Shown here piece by piece: positions 17,814 through 26,595 of a stretch of 64,000 bases of DNA. The notes beneath the pieces are model-generated. The model was not told where the DNA came from. It ran no database searches and saw only the letters and a list, made by a program, of their open reading frames with translations. Source of the stretch: Sinorhizobium terangae (GTDB taxonomy: Bacteria > Pseudomonadota > Alphaproteobacteria > Rhizobiales > Rhizobiaceae); contig NZ_CP121660.1 in NCBI RefSeq assembly GCF_029714365.1, forward strand, positions 558,001 through 622,000, read 5' to 3'. The stretch's first letter is position 1. Every line of letters begins with the position of its first letter. A program made the translations under genes and the position numbers.

Positions 17814-19691
17814 ATGGCGCCGACACGAGAACCATCCGATGATCAGGTGGGCAGCGCATTCGTTCATCCAACTGCGGCCGAGGGCCACGAGCAGATGGAA
17901 CGCATCCTGGCGGATCCGACGTTTCAGGCGAGCCCACGCCGGCGGGCGCTGCTTCGTTATCTCGTCGAAGAGACATTTGCCGGCCGCGCCGATCGCCTGA
18001 AGGGCTATGCGATCGCGCTCGCCGTTTTTGGGCGTGACGACAAATTCGATCCACAGTTCGATCCGGTGGTTCGGCTCGAGGCGCGACGCCTGCGGCGCGA
18101 TCTCGACGGCTACTATGCCGGTGCCGGCAGCCACGACCGCCTGCGGATTTCCATCCCCAAAGGCGGCTATGTCACGCATTTCGCATGGCAGGGCGAAGCC
18201 CGATCGCTGGCCTCACCGTTGGAAGGCCAGCCCGAGCGTGGCGGTTTGGCCAACGCCGAGGCCGTTCCGGAAGTCGCTCACGCAGCAGCCGCCGAGTTGT
18301 CAACAGAGCGGACGGTCGATAACGGAGCAGGCGATCATCCCCACCGCCCCGCCATCCAGCATAGCGCGTTCGTGGCTGCAGCGCTCGTCGCCATCCTCGT
18401 GGTCGGGATCGCCGGCGCCGCCTGGTTCTGGCTCCTGCGCGACAAGTACACGGACGCCCTCGCGCGCGGGCCGGCGGTCATCGTTCTGCCGTTCGAAGCG
18501 CTCAGTTCCGGCGAGGACGATCGCTTCCTCGCTGCCGGATTGACGCAGGAACTCATCACCGATCTGATGCGCTTCGGCGGCTTCAGGCTTTTTTCACTGC
18601 CAGCCAGCTTCCGGCAGGACGCAAATGCCGATCCGGTGGCCCTGGGGCAGAGGCTTGCGGCCTCCTATGTGGTCAAAGGCAACCTGCGTTCGGACGCCAG
18701 GATCGTACGGGTCGGCGTTCAGCTCATCGAGACGCGGAGCGGTCAATTGCTCTGGAGCGAAACCTATGACCTCTCGATGACGCCGAACGCGCTGCTCAGC
18801 GTGCAGCACGATCTGTCGACCCGCATTGCGGCAATGCTCGGTCAGCCCTATGGTATCGTCAACAATGACGCGGCCAGCCATCTGCTCGAAGGCGACGCCC
18901 CGAGCATGCCCAGCTACGACTGCATCCTGCGCGCTTATGCATATCGGCGGACATTCAGTGCCGAACTCTACGCACCGGCCCTGAAGTGTCTCGAAGAGTC
19001 GGTACGCCGCGACCCGCAATATGCCGCCGCCTGGGCGATGCTGGGGTGGCTTCACCTCGATGCCGCGCGGTTCGACTGGGCGCCTGAAGGGCGATGGGAA
19101 GCGGAATTCGAGCAGGCGTTCCGGGCCGCCGAACATGCCGTGGCGCTCGATCCGACAAGCGCGCTTGCGCTCCAGGCCCTGTCTTCGATCAACTACTACG
19201 CCGGGCGCCATGACGAAGCCGAACGCATCCAGCGGAAGGCGCTGAAGCTCAATCCGAACGACCCGGACACGCTTGCGCAACTCGGCTGGCGGCTCGCGGC
19301 CCGCGGCAAATGGGACGAAGGCATCCCCTTGCTTCAGCGCGCCATCGATCGGACCGTCAGTCCGCCAGGCTGGTATTTTCACCTCATCGTCGTCCACCAT
19401 TACCTGCAGGGCCATTATCGGGAGGCCCTCGCCGCCGCCGAACGCGCGCGGATCGATGGTTCCGGCTTGAGCTGGTCCTTCCTGGCGATAGCCCATGGCG
19501 CGCTCGGCAACCAGTACGCGGCGCGACAGGCGCTCGCCGAGATGGCGGCGCGGTCCCCGCTCCTTGCGCGCGACCCCGCCGCCGCCTATCGCCGCCACCA
19601 GGCCATCGACACGATCGTCGACCGCCTCGTCGCTGGCCTCCGCAAGGCCGGCTGGACGGAGCCGAGGTCATCAGTACCATCCCAACCATAG
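17814..19691 (+). CDS. membrane-anchored regulator with TPR repeats (adenylate-cyclase-like family)
   Basis: This 625-residue protein has four parts. A basic N-terminal domain (about 30-120) resembles a winged-helix domain and includes VFGRDDKFDPQFDPVVRLEA. A membrane helix follows at about 184-205 (VAAALVAILVVGIAGAAWFWLL is its core region). Next is a TolB-like sensor part beginning VIVLPFEALSS. TPR repeats fill 350-610, including the ALDPTSALALQALSS and LNPNDPDTLAQLGW units. Such proteins are often annotated as adenylate cyclases, but no cyclase domain is seen. A GAGGGGG site precedes ATG 17814. It is divergent from the sulfatase gene set and could sense its periplasmic state. Confidence 0.75.
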   Translation: MAPTREPSDDQVGSAFVHPTAAEGHEQMERILADPTFQASPRRRALLRYLVEETFAGRADRLKGYAIALAVFGRDDKFDPQFDPVVRLEARRLRRDLDGYYAGAGSHDRLRISIPKGGYVTHFAWQGEARSLASPLEGQPERGGLANAEAVPEVAHAAAAELSTERTVDNGAGDHPHRPAIQHSAFVAAALVAILVVGIAGAAWFWLLRDKYTDALARGPAVIVLPFEALSSGEDDRFLAAGLTQELITDLMRFGGFRLFSLPASFRQDANADPVALGQRLAASYVVKGNLRSDARIVRVGVQLIETRSGQLLWSETYDLSMTPNALLSVQHDLSTRIAAMLGQPYGIVNNDAASHLLEGDAPSMPSYDCILRAYAYRRTFSAELYAPALKCLEESVRRDPQYAAAWAMLGWLHLDAARFDWAPEGRWEAEFEQAFRAAEHAVALDPTSALALQALSSINYYAGRHDEAERIQRKALKLNPNDPDTLAQLGWRLAARGKWDEGIPLLQRAIDRTVSPPGWYFHLIVVHHYLQGHYREALAAAERARIDGSGLSWSFLAIAHGALGNQYAARQALAEMAARSPLLARDPAAAYRRHQAIDTIVDRLVAGLRKAGWTEPRSSVPSQP

Positions 19692-20038
19692 CGGCGGGTC
19701 GCCGTCACCTCCACGTCTCAAGGTCGGCAATTCCTGCATGGCCGTCGTTTTCGTCAGTCGGCGGGATGTCCGCAACGGGCCGAACTCGGCCCTACCAGCC
19801 GCCAGTTCGAACGTCTTGAAAGTCCGCACAGGCGACGTGATGCTGCTTGCAAGACGATGTCTGCTTTCAGGCAGGCGCGTGCCGGCCTCTATGACCGAAG
19901 TGGGGGCGCGAAGCGGAAATCATTTCCGGACTGGGGCCGGTGGCGGTCCGTCCGCTCTTGGTTACCGCTTCTCGAAAGCAGACATCGGCGTGCGGTGCGT
20001 CGACGGCTCATTTGTGGCGGCAAGCGGTGACCAAATAG
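19692..20038. other. intergenic with dispersed repeat copy
   Basis: No gene is supported. It contains one of two near-identical copies of a 74-76-bp repeat (19833-19908; the other is at 57404-57477). Confidence 0.5.
19833..19908. repeat. dispersed repeat B, copy 1
   Basis: The core CAAGACGATGTCTGCTTTCA and the following GGCAGGCGCGTGCCGGCC are shared with 57404-57477, with about one mismatch over the common length. Both copies are intergenic. Confidence 0.75.
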
Positions 20039-20520
20039 TCAGAGCCAGCGGCGAACCTCGGCCTTGTAGCGGCGGTAGTCGTCGCCGAACTTCGCTTCGA
20101 GATAGCGCTCCTCGCGGGCAATCACCTGCGTCTGGATCGCGATCAGCACCAACGGGAGCAAGGCGAAGGCGATCGGCCCGTCGAAGCCGATCGCAAGCCC
20201 GGCATAGAGGCATAGATAAGCGCCATGCCGAGATACATGGGATTGCGGGTCCACCGATAAGGACCGGTCGTTGCAATGAGGGTCATTGGCTGCGACGGCG
20301 GAATGTTGGTGCCCAGCCGTCGGAACAGCCCCGCCGCCAAAAGCATCATCGCCGCGCCGGCAACGAACAGCAGCGCGCCCGTCGCGACCAGCAACCGCCA
20401 GTCGATGCCGAAAGAGCGCAGGGTGACGAACCGCTCCGCCGCCAACCCCAACAGCAGCGCTCCCAGATAGACGAAGGGCGGAGGGAAGCGCACACCCGCG
20501 CTGTCCGGTTCGACGGCCAT
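20039..20520 (-). pseudogene. isoprenylcysteine methyltransferase-like membrane protein, frameshifted
   Basis: The first part (from ATG 20520, GGAG 6 nt upstream) encodes membrane helices and the family motif GPYRWTRNPMYLGMALIY. The second part, in another frame, continues GLAIGFDGPIAFALLPLV and ends VIAREERYLEAKFGDD before a short basic tail. The two join if one base is added or removed near 20210-20220. Both halves are otherwise well preserved. The family (ICMT/phospholipid methyltransferase) methylates lipids or prenylated substrates. The break may be a recent mutation or a base-calling error. Confidence 0.75.
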
Positions 20521-20541
20521 GCTCATCTCCAATTTGTGCTC

Positions 20542-21435
20542 TCAAACCAGCATCGACTGCTGGGCGAAGATACCCGCCATCGCGCCTTGCCATGATGCCG
20601 TGGTGACCGAAGCCATGAGGGGGTTGGCGAGGTCGCCGGCGGCGTAGATGCCGGGCATGCTGGTTTCGCGGCGCTCGTCGACCTTGAGGACGATGCCGAG
20701 GGGCGTATCGACCGTGGCGAGACCCAGTGATTCATGCAGGCTTGCGGACGGCTTGTTGCGCGGATGCGCGAACAGGATGTCGACGGCGACATCGGGGCCG
20801 ACATTGAGCTTGAGGGTGGGGTTATGGCCCCCATGACGGGTGATTTCAGTAATCCGGCCGTCGACGATGGGTGTGTTGCGACGCTCCAGATCGGCCCGGG
20901 TATCGGGCGGAATGTCGTGACCATCGGCGAAGACCGTCAACCTGTCGGTCCAATCGTGGAACAGCCTGACCTGGTTGTGTGACTGCGGGCCGGACCAGAC
21001 GAGGCCCCAATGTTGGCCTGCGACTTCAAAGCCATCGCAATAGGGACAGGGCACGATGGACGTGCCCCAGCTTTCGGCAAAGCCCGGCACATCGGGCATC
21101 TGGTCGGTGATGCCATAGCTCAGGATCAGGCGGCGCGCCGCAAGGCGTTCGCCACCGCCAGTGACGACAGAGAAATCGTCGAGAGCGCCGGAAACGCTGT
21201 CGGCCCGGGCATTGACCAAATTGATCGCAGGATAACGCGCCAATTGCCGCCGCGCCTCGGCCAGGATATCCGGCGGTGGCTTGTGATCGTGGCCGAGCAG
21301 GCCATGCGAGTGGCCGGCGAAGCGGTTGCGCGGCAGGCCTGTATCGAGAACGGTGACCTTCCGACGGGCACGGCCGAGCTGCAGGGCGGCGGCGAGACCG
21401 GCAAAGCTGCCGCCGACGATGATGACGTCATCCAT
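20542..21435 (-). CDS. thioredoxin-reductase-like NAD(P)/FAD oxidoreductase
   Basis: This 297-residue flavoprotein has the FAD-binding VIIVGGSFAGLAAAL at the N-terminus and the ATG-type motif near the C-terminus in GIYAAGDLANP. It has the size and order of low-molecular-weight thioredoxin reductases. The redox centre is CPYC (CPYCDGFEVAG), not the usual CATC. The second Rossmann motif for NADPH is poorly kept. It may be a thiol oxidase of the gliotoxin-oxidase type or use another electron partner. It is divergent from a TetR regulator over a perfect operator that overlaps its likely promoter. Confidence 0.85.
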   Translation of the reverse strand: MDDVIIVGGSFAGLAAALQLGRARRKVTVLDTGLPRNRFAGHSHGLLGHDHKPPPDILAEARRQLARYPAINLVNARADSVSGALDDFSVVTGGGERLAARRLILSYGITDQMPDVPGFAESWGTSIVPCPYCDGFEVAGQHWGLVWSGPQSHNQVRLFHDWTDRLTVFADGHDIPPDTRADLERRNTPIVDGRITEITRHGGHNPTLKLNVGPDVAVDILFAHPRNKPSASLHESLGLATVDTPLGIVLKVDERRETSMPGIYAAGDLANPLMASVTTASWQGAMAGIFAQQSMLV

Positions 21436-21588
21436 GGTGATGGGCTCCGTATTGCGGATGGAGGGACTTAGGCTGTGCCTGGCGCGCAATATCGTCCAGC
21501 GATGCGCATTGGATATCGCCTTGCGGCCAAGGCAAACCTGATCTGGAGGACACGATAAAATCACCCCTTGGAATTTCCGAGACTGCGT

Positions 21589-21616
21589 AGTATCGTAATT
21601 CACGAATTACGATACT
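21589..21616. promoter_or_regulatory. TetR-type operator, perfect inverted repeat
   Basis: AGTATCGTAATT (21589-21600) and its exact reverse complement (21605-21616) flank the spacer CACG. The site lies between the divergent flavoprotein and TetR genes and ends 20 bases before the TetR start. Autoregulation and control of the flavoprotein follow by analogy with TetR-family pairs. Confidence 0.85.
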
Positions 21617-21621
21617 GTCAA
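21592..21621 (-). promoter_or_regulatory. sigma-70-like promoter of the flavoprotein gene
   Basis: On the minus strand TTGACA (21616-21621) is followed after 18 bp by TACGAT (21592-21597). The spacer is nearly filled by the operator, so a bound repressor would block polymerase. Confidence 0.6.
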
Positions 21622-21635
21622 GGACTGTAATTATC

Positions 21636-22283
21636 GTGAGCGAAAATAGTCGAGGCAGGAGAGGCCGGCCCGCCAATGAGGCGCTCGGCCAAACCATAGT
21701 CGACGCCGCGGGCGAACTCTTTGCGGAGTTGGGCTTTCAAGCGACGACATTGGACAAGGTCGCCCAGCGAGCGAAGATATCCAAGCTTAGCATCTACAGG
21801 CACTTCGAGAACAAAGAGGCGCTGTTTGGAGCGGCCTTTGCGGCCCGCTGCCAACAGTTAATACCACAGGCCCTTTTTGAAGGCGTCGACGGCTCGGCCG
21901 AAGATCAGCTCATGGCGGTGGGATCATCGCTGCTTCGCACGCTGTTGCGCCCGGACGTCCGCAACGTCGAAGCCATGGTCATGGCCGACACGCCGAACCA
22001 AAAGTCGTTGAGCAAGGTCTATTACGAAGCCGGCCCCGCCCAGATCACCGCCCAAATCGAGGCCCTGTTGCGTCAGTTGGACGCGAAGGCGGCTTTGAAC
22101 GTGCCCGATCCTCTCCGGTCCGCCCGCTTGTTTGCCGCACTTTTCAAAGGCTCCGATCTCCTGATTGTCGCACGCTTCGATGAGGCGAGAGCAGAGGACG
22201 ATAACGAGATCGAATCCTATTGCCGGTCGGCCGTCGCCATGTTCATCGCCGCGCACGGTGGCAGCGACCACGCGGGCGGATAG
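21636..22283 (+). CDS. TetR-family transcriptional regulator
   Basis: This 215-residue regulator starts with GTG. Its N-terminal helix-turn-helix reads TLDKVAQRAKISKLSIYRHF (about residues 35-54), and the C-terminal part is a helical ligand-binding domain. An RGRRGRP basic arm precedes the HTH. The GTG start is accepted because no ATG lies between it and the HTH. The gene is divergent from the flavoprotein, with a perfect palindrome between them, so it is most likely the local repressor. The ligand is unknown. Confidence 0.88.
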   Translation: MSENSRGRRGRPANEALGQTIVDAAGELFAELGFQATTLDKVAQRAKISKLSIYRHFENKEALFGAAFAARCQQLIPQALFEGVDGSAEDQLMAVGSSLLRTLLRPDVRNVEAMVMADTPNQKSLSKVYYEAGPAQITAQIEALLRQLDAKAALNVPDPLRSARLFAALFKGSDLLIVARFDEARAEDDNEIESYCRSAVAMFIAAHGGSDHAGG

Positions 22284-22635
22284 CCTAGACGAGGCCGCGA
22301 AGGAGTACTTGATATTTTGGATGCCCGCATTGACATCAACGCCTTGGGCGGTGTTCCAGGACCTGTGACAGGCGGCGTAACCGCTACCACCCCATTCGAG
22401 GCCTTAGTGCCGGCTTAGCAGACCGTCAGCTTTCGGGAAGCTGCAACGGTGGTCTGAATGGCGGAAATGTGGGCGCATTGCGGACGAAGGTTAGATGACC
22501 GCTGCTGGCTCCCAAAGCGGACATCAGGATATAGGGCGCGAGGTGGAATCACTCTCCCCGTCCCGCAAGGATGGGGAGAAAAGCCCAGCGCGAGTCGCGC
22601 TAATCTCGCATCAAGGCTCTATCGCGTCGCGCCAA
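22284..22635. other. intergenic with degenerate repeat
   Basis: No gene. The part near 22416-22480, with GTCTGAATGGCGGAAATGTG, resembles the degenerate intergenic repeat also seen near 10655. Confidence 0.4.
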
Positions 22636-23463
22636 TCAGCGGACGGTCCGCAGGACCATGCGGTCGAACACACGATCGCCCAGCCACTTGCGGGTGTTGA
22701 TCATCATTTTGGCAAACTTGCCGGCGGCATAGCGGGTCTTGGGCTTGCGGGCCTTCACGGCCTCGGAAACCACGTCTGCGATGACCTGCGGGGACGAGCC
22801 GCCGCCGTCCTTGTAGCTGCCGGCGGTGGCCTTGGCGACGTTTCTCGCCATGGGGCCATAGGCGGTATTGCCCGAGAACTTCATCATCGGGCCTTCGAGC
22901 ACGTTGGCGAACGCGGTCTGAATGATGCCGGGCTCAACGACCACGACGTCGATGCCGAACTGTTGCAGTTCCAGGCGAAGGCAGTCCGACAGGCCTTCCA
23001 GCGCATGTTTCGAAGCGTGATACCAGGCACCCAGCGGGGTGTAGATTTTGCCACCCATCGAGGTGATGTTGATGATCTTGCCAGCGCGCTTCTTGCGCAT
23101 ATAGGGCACCAGATCCTTAATCAGCGCGGCGGCACCGAACAGGTTCACGTCGAACTGATAGCGAGCCTCGTCCAGAGGCACGTCTTCGACCGACCCGTAA
23201 AGCCCGAAGCCTGCATTGTTGACCAGCACGTCGACACCGCCGAATTTCTCAGTGATTGTGGCCACCGCGGATTTTCGGCTGGCCTCGTCAGCGACATCCA
23301 GCACGACGGGATGCGCACCGAGCGCCTTCAGATCGTCCATCTGTTCCACCCGGCGAGCGGCGACGATGACCGTCAGTCCGTCCTTGATTAACTGCTTTGC
23401 GATGACCTTGCCCATGCCCGAAGATGCGCCGGTGACGAGAGCGGTTTTCTGTGCGCTTGCCAT
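22636..23463 (-). CDS. short-chain dehydrogenase/reductase
   Basis: This 275-residue classical SDR has the cofactor motif TGASSGMGKVIA, the NNAGFG motif, catalytic serine in NITSMGG and YHASK (Tyr-x3-Lys). An AARR segment after the second strand suggests NADP preference. The start at 23463 follows GGAGAA. It is transcribed on the same strand as the downstream-numbered AraC regulator, with a two-half-site operator between them, so it is the probable target of that regulator. The substrate is not evident. Confidence 0.88.
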   Translation of the reverse strand: MASAQKTALVTGASSGMGKVIAKQLIKDGLTVIVAARRVEQMDDLKALGAHPVVLDVADEASRKSAVATITEKFGGVDVLVNNAGFGLYGSVEDVPLDEARYQFDVNLFGAAALIKDLVPYMRKKRAGKIINITSMGGKIYTPLGAWYHASKHALEGLSDCLRLELQQFGIDVVVVEPGIIQTAFANVLEGPMMKFSGNTAYGPMARNVAKATAGSYKDGGGSSPQVIADVVSEAVKARKPKTRYAAGKFAKMMINTRKWLGDRVFDRMVLRTVR

Positions 23464-23549
23464 GATCTTCTCCAATCATTGCGGGCGTCGTGCCCGTTGT
23501 TCCTTGGAGATCAATCTGGCGCATGGCACGCGTTTTTACAAAATCGCTT

Positions 23550-23579
23550 CGTGCCAACAAACTATCAGAACGTGCCAAA
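23550..23579 (-). promoter_or_regulatory. AraC-type operator upstream of the SDR
   Basis: Read on the minus strand, two TTGGCACG half-sites lie in direct repeat 21 bp apart, with TTCTGATAGT between them. Nearly the same arrangement is found at 24727-24755. Direct half-sites with a 21-bp period are typical of AraC-family binding. Confidence 0.75.
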
Positions 23580-23652
23580 CCGCTATCTCCCGGCACAAAC
23601 GCGGAACCGGCAGCCCGATGGTCACCCGTTTCCCCGGTCTTGGCTGACCTTC

Positions 23653-24648
23653 TCAGTGCGCCACCATTCCCCGCGCCTCGGCCGGCGTCATGCCGGTCCA
23701 GCCCTGGAAGGCGCGATAGAAAGAGTTCGGCTCGCGGTAGGCCAGGAGATAGGAGATTTCCTCGACGTTCAGCCCGTCTTCGCCCAGATAATGCATCGCC
23801 AGTTCCGCGCGGGTCGATGCCAGCACTGTCTGGAAGGTTTCACCTTCCTCCTTCAACTGCCGTTGCAGGGTGCGTTTCGACATGGCCAGCCGCCTGCACA
23901 TCGCCTCGATATTGGCCTCGCCCGACGGCAGCATGTCATGCAGAACCCGCTTCGCGCGCAGCACGATGGGGGTCTCGGTTTCATGTGCCTCCATGTCGCG
24001 GCGCAACTTCTTCTCGAACTCGGGCCAGGATTCCTCGTTTTCAGTGATCAGCGGCAGATCGGCATCTTCCTTGCGCAAGGAGAGGCGCGCTCCGCCGCCA
24101 AGGTCCGGTTCACAGCCCAGGAACTCCAACACGTCCTCGCCCAGATTGGTCAACTCGGGCAGTTGGACCTGCACTGGCCGGATAAACTCCGCGGTGTAAC
24201 AGCGGGCAGATTCCAGCAGGTAGAGCGCCTCGAACCAGACCAGTTGCGGCGGCGCCGGAACGGCCGGGTCCACCGAACCGATCGCGATATGCAGGCATCT
24301 ATCATCCTCGGATACGTCCAGCTTCATCGGTCCCATCAGCGGTTTGAACACCGACAGGCGCTGAAAGCCGATGCGTACGTCCGGCGAACAGGAGAAAGAG
24401 AACATGGCCGGCGTGAACGGGGCGTGGGCAAAGAGCTTGCTCAGATAGAGCGGCAGGTCGGGCCGATCGGCCTCGACCTCGATGGCGCTCCACAGGGCGA
24501 ACACCTGGGCGGGCGTCAGGCCCTTGCCCTCGTTGCGAAGAATATCACGCGGCAGCCCGGCCCGGCGCACCGCCTGCTCGGTGGAGATTTTCAGCAGCTT
24601 GGCGACCTGAGTGATGGATTTGGCCACGGGATAAAGACGGCTTGACAT
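23653..24648 (-). CDS. AraC-family regulator (OruR/ArgR-like type)
   Basis: This 331-residue regulator has an N-terminal sensing domain of the AraC_binding_2/arabinose-like type (TPAQVFALWSAIE, about 55-67). At the C-terminus (about 225-331) is a double helix-turn-helix, with IEAMCRRLAMSKRTLQRQL and then ISYLLAYREPNSFYRAFQGW. The start at 24648 is set by AGGAG 6 nt upstream. It lies between two copies of a matching direct-repeat operator. By orientation these serve the SDR gene on one side and the plus-strand genes on the other. Confidence 0.88.
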   Translation of the reverse strand: MSSRLYPVAKSITQVAKLLKISTEQAVRRAGLPRDILRNEGKGLTPAQVFALWSAIEVEADRPDLPLYLSKLFAHAPFTPAMFSFSCSPDVRIGFQRLSVFKPLMGPMKLDVSEDDRCLHIAIGSVDPAVPAPPQLVWFEALYLLESARCYTAEFIRPVQVQLPELTNLGEDVLEFLGCEPDLGGGARLSLRKEDADLPLITENEESWPEFEKKLRRDMEAHETETPIVLRAKRVLHDMLPSGEANIEAMCRRLAMSKRTLQRQLKEEGETFQTVLASTRAELAMHYLGEDGLNVEEISYLLAYREPNSFYRAFQGWTGMTPAEARGMVAH

Positions 24649-24726
24649 GGTCGTCTCCTGTCTTGGGTTCATCGTTCCCTTTTACCTGCACATAGGGATA
24701 GAGACGCGCCAGAGCCTGATGGCGGA

Positions 24727-24755
24727 TTGGCACATTCTGATAGTGCTTTGGCGCG
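24727..24755 (+). promoter_or_regulatory. second AraC-type operator
   Basis: TTGGCAC (24727) and TTGGCGCG (24748) form a direct repeat 21 bp apart, with TTCTGATAGT conserved between. It matches 23550-23579 in sequence and spacing. Here it points along the plus strand, toward the SDR remnant and the membrane protein gene. Confidence 0.75.
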
Positions 24756-24819
24756 AGGTGAGAGTGCAAGGGGGAAATGTCAGTGCGATGTTCTCTCCAA
24801 CCGCACACCGAAACATCCC

Positions 24820-24925
24820 ATAGCCAAGACCATCCTCATTACGGGCGCATCCTCGGGCTTTGGCAACGGGGCCGACCCTTTTTTCTCAGCCCGGCCTCGC
24901 TGTAGTGATCCCGGCGCACATTGAA
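24820..24925 (+). pseudogene. SDR N-terminal remnant
   Basis: The frame gives AKTILITGASSGFGNG, the Rossmann start of an SDR, then loses family similarity within a few residues and stops. The expected first codon is ATA instead of ATG. It is therefore a deletion remnant of a second SDR that once stood directly after the operator at 24727-24755. Confidence 0.7.
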
Positions 24926-24936
24926 AGGACAGAAAT

Positions 24937-25455
24937 ATGCCTTTTGAAACGGCAATTCAGACCTATTTTACCGGCATGCGCAACGAGGGCCTGTATGGCT
25001 TACTGCCCATTGGGCTGGTGCTGCTGAGCTTCGCCACTCTGCTGCTCCTGCGCGGCCCTCGCGACACCTTCACTCTCTGGAGCGGATCCGGGCTGGGCAT
25101 TGTTGGGCTGATCGGCGTCGTGGCCGGAGTCGGCTTTGCAATCCACGCAGGCAACCACCTGCCGGAAACCCTCTCTTCCTATGCAGCCCATCCATCCCTG
25201 ATGCTGCAATCGGAGGCCGAGCGGATCAACAGCATCCTGCGGGGCTCCTACGGCTACTACGCCTTCTACGGCACGCTGATGGTCGCGGCTTTCATCCTGC
25301 TCTTCACTGCCCGCCGCGACTGGTCCATCGGACTTGCCCTGCCGCTGATGGCCTTTGCCGCCATGGCGTTCTGCATGGACATCTTCATCGACAACCGCAC
25401 CATCGCCTATCAGGAGGCGATTGCGGCGGCTCAGCCCGCGTTGCCAGACAGATAA
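24937..25455 (+). CDS. four-helix membrane protein, unknown
   Basis: This 172-residue protein has four predicted membrane helices: LLPIGLVLLSFATLLLL, LGIVGLIGVVAGVGFAIHAG, YGTLMVAAFILLFTAR and LALPLMAFAAMAFCMDIFI. A conserved-looking polar stretch QSEAERINSILRGSYGYY precedes the third. An AAGGA ribosome site precedes the ATG. I do not recognise the family with confidence. Its position behind the operator and SDR remnant suggests it belongs to the AraC regulon. Confidence 0.7.
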   Translation: MPFETAIQTYFTGMRNEGLYGLLPIGLVLLSFATLLLLRGPRDTFTLWSGSGLGIVGLIGVVAGVGFAIHAGNHLPETLSSYAAHPSLMLQSEAERINSILRGSYGYYAFYGTLMVAAFILLFTARRDWSIGLALPLMAFAAMAFCMDIFIDNRTIAYQEAIAAAQPALPDR

Positions 25456-26141
25456 TCCAGGAGGCGCTCCGGGCCCGGACGCAGCATCGGGTTGATTGCG
25501 CCATGGGGCAAGCTGCAACAACTGCCCGCCTCCAGCTCCGCGGACTGGATGTGCGGATTTCCAAGCGCGAACGCAAGGTGGTGCCTGACGGAGCAGGTCG
25601 GATAGAGGCTCGTCTTCCTCTTGTTACCTGCCGCAACCTGCTTCCGCTCTCCTATGTGCTAGATTACGAGGACCGAGGACCCAACCTCGTGATCGCCTCA
25701 TTGAAGGCCAAGTGTGTTGTGGTCAGGGTATCCGCAACGGGGCCAGCACCAAAGGGCCCTATCGGTGAATGCCAGCTTTGGGTCGAACAACCCGTGCGCG
25801 CTTGCTCATGACAGCTTCAGGCGCCTTCGGGACGCGATCACTCCCGAGCAGACCGTCGGCTTTCAGGAGCTCGATCCGATCCTGGGGAATGACCGAAACG
25901 GGGGCGCACAGCGGTCGTTCCGAAGCGTGGCCGGAAATGACTGGATAGGGCTCAGAGCTGTCATCCGCCTTCAAGTATCTTGAGGTGAAGCGGACATTGA
26001 ACTTCGGTGTTCCTTAGTGATTCAAGCTTCAAAAAAGAGCCCAGAACACGCGACACAGCCTCAACGAATCCGAATGGCGAATCATTGATGCCGGTTCTCA
26101 ATTAGTTGCGTCGCGCCTGACGACTTGTGGCCTAACTTCCA
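25456..26141. other. intergenic with gene scraps and repeat-like sequence
   Basis: No intact gene. A minus-strand stretch at about 25431-25610 reads protein-like (HHLAFALGNPHIQSAELEAG) and ends at a TGA, but has no start and no recognised family. Around 25850-25960 there is degenerate repeat sequence with CAGACCGTCGGCTTTCAGG. Confidence 0.35.
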
Positions 26142-26303
26142 TCAAGACGAACGGGTGCGGCGCTTAGCGCGGCGGCGCTGACCTGATGTTGGATAAGTGC
26201 GGCCTGTGGCGCGTGCCTTAGCGAGCGCCAACTTAGCAGCGCGGGGTGTCATTCTTGCCAGCGCCCGTTGCGAAGCACGCACACGGAGGGTGCGTTTAGC
26301 CAT
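26142..26303 (-). CDS. small very basic protein
   Basis: This 53-residue protein begins MAKRTLRVRASQRALARMTP and continues AAKLALAKARATGRTYP. About a third of the residues are Arg or Lys. Short basic proteins of this type occur in rhizobia and may bind nucleic acid; that is inference. The start at 26303 follows AAGGA at about 9 nt. Confidence 0.5.
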   Translation of the reverse strand: MAKRTLRVRASQRALARMTPRAAKLALAKARATGRTYPTSGQRRRAKRRTRSS

Positions 26304-26595
26304 AGCATTAATCCTTTCTACAGCTCGATCGCCACTATCAAGCGGGGCATTGGGAAGAAATAGCAAGCGGGCAGGCGATCAATAAGCATGATCGCCGCTT
26401 ACGCCTTGGCACAACAGCCGTACTCAGCGGTGAAGAGGCTAGCAATCATAGCCCTGTCGCGTTCGTCTCGGGCGAAGAGGATTTCTGGCTCACCAGTCAA
26501 TCTGCGCTCACAATGAAATTGGCGCCACGCTTGCCTGGCGTAGTGGTATAGTGAGTATTGGTCATTCCTTCGTTGAAAGAAGAAAAGTGAAGTCG

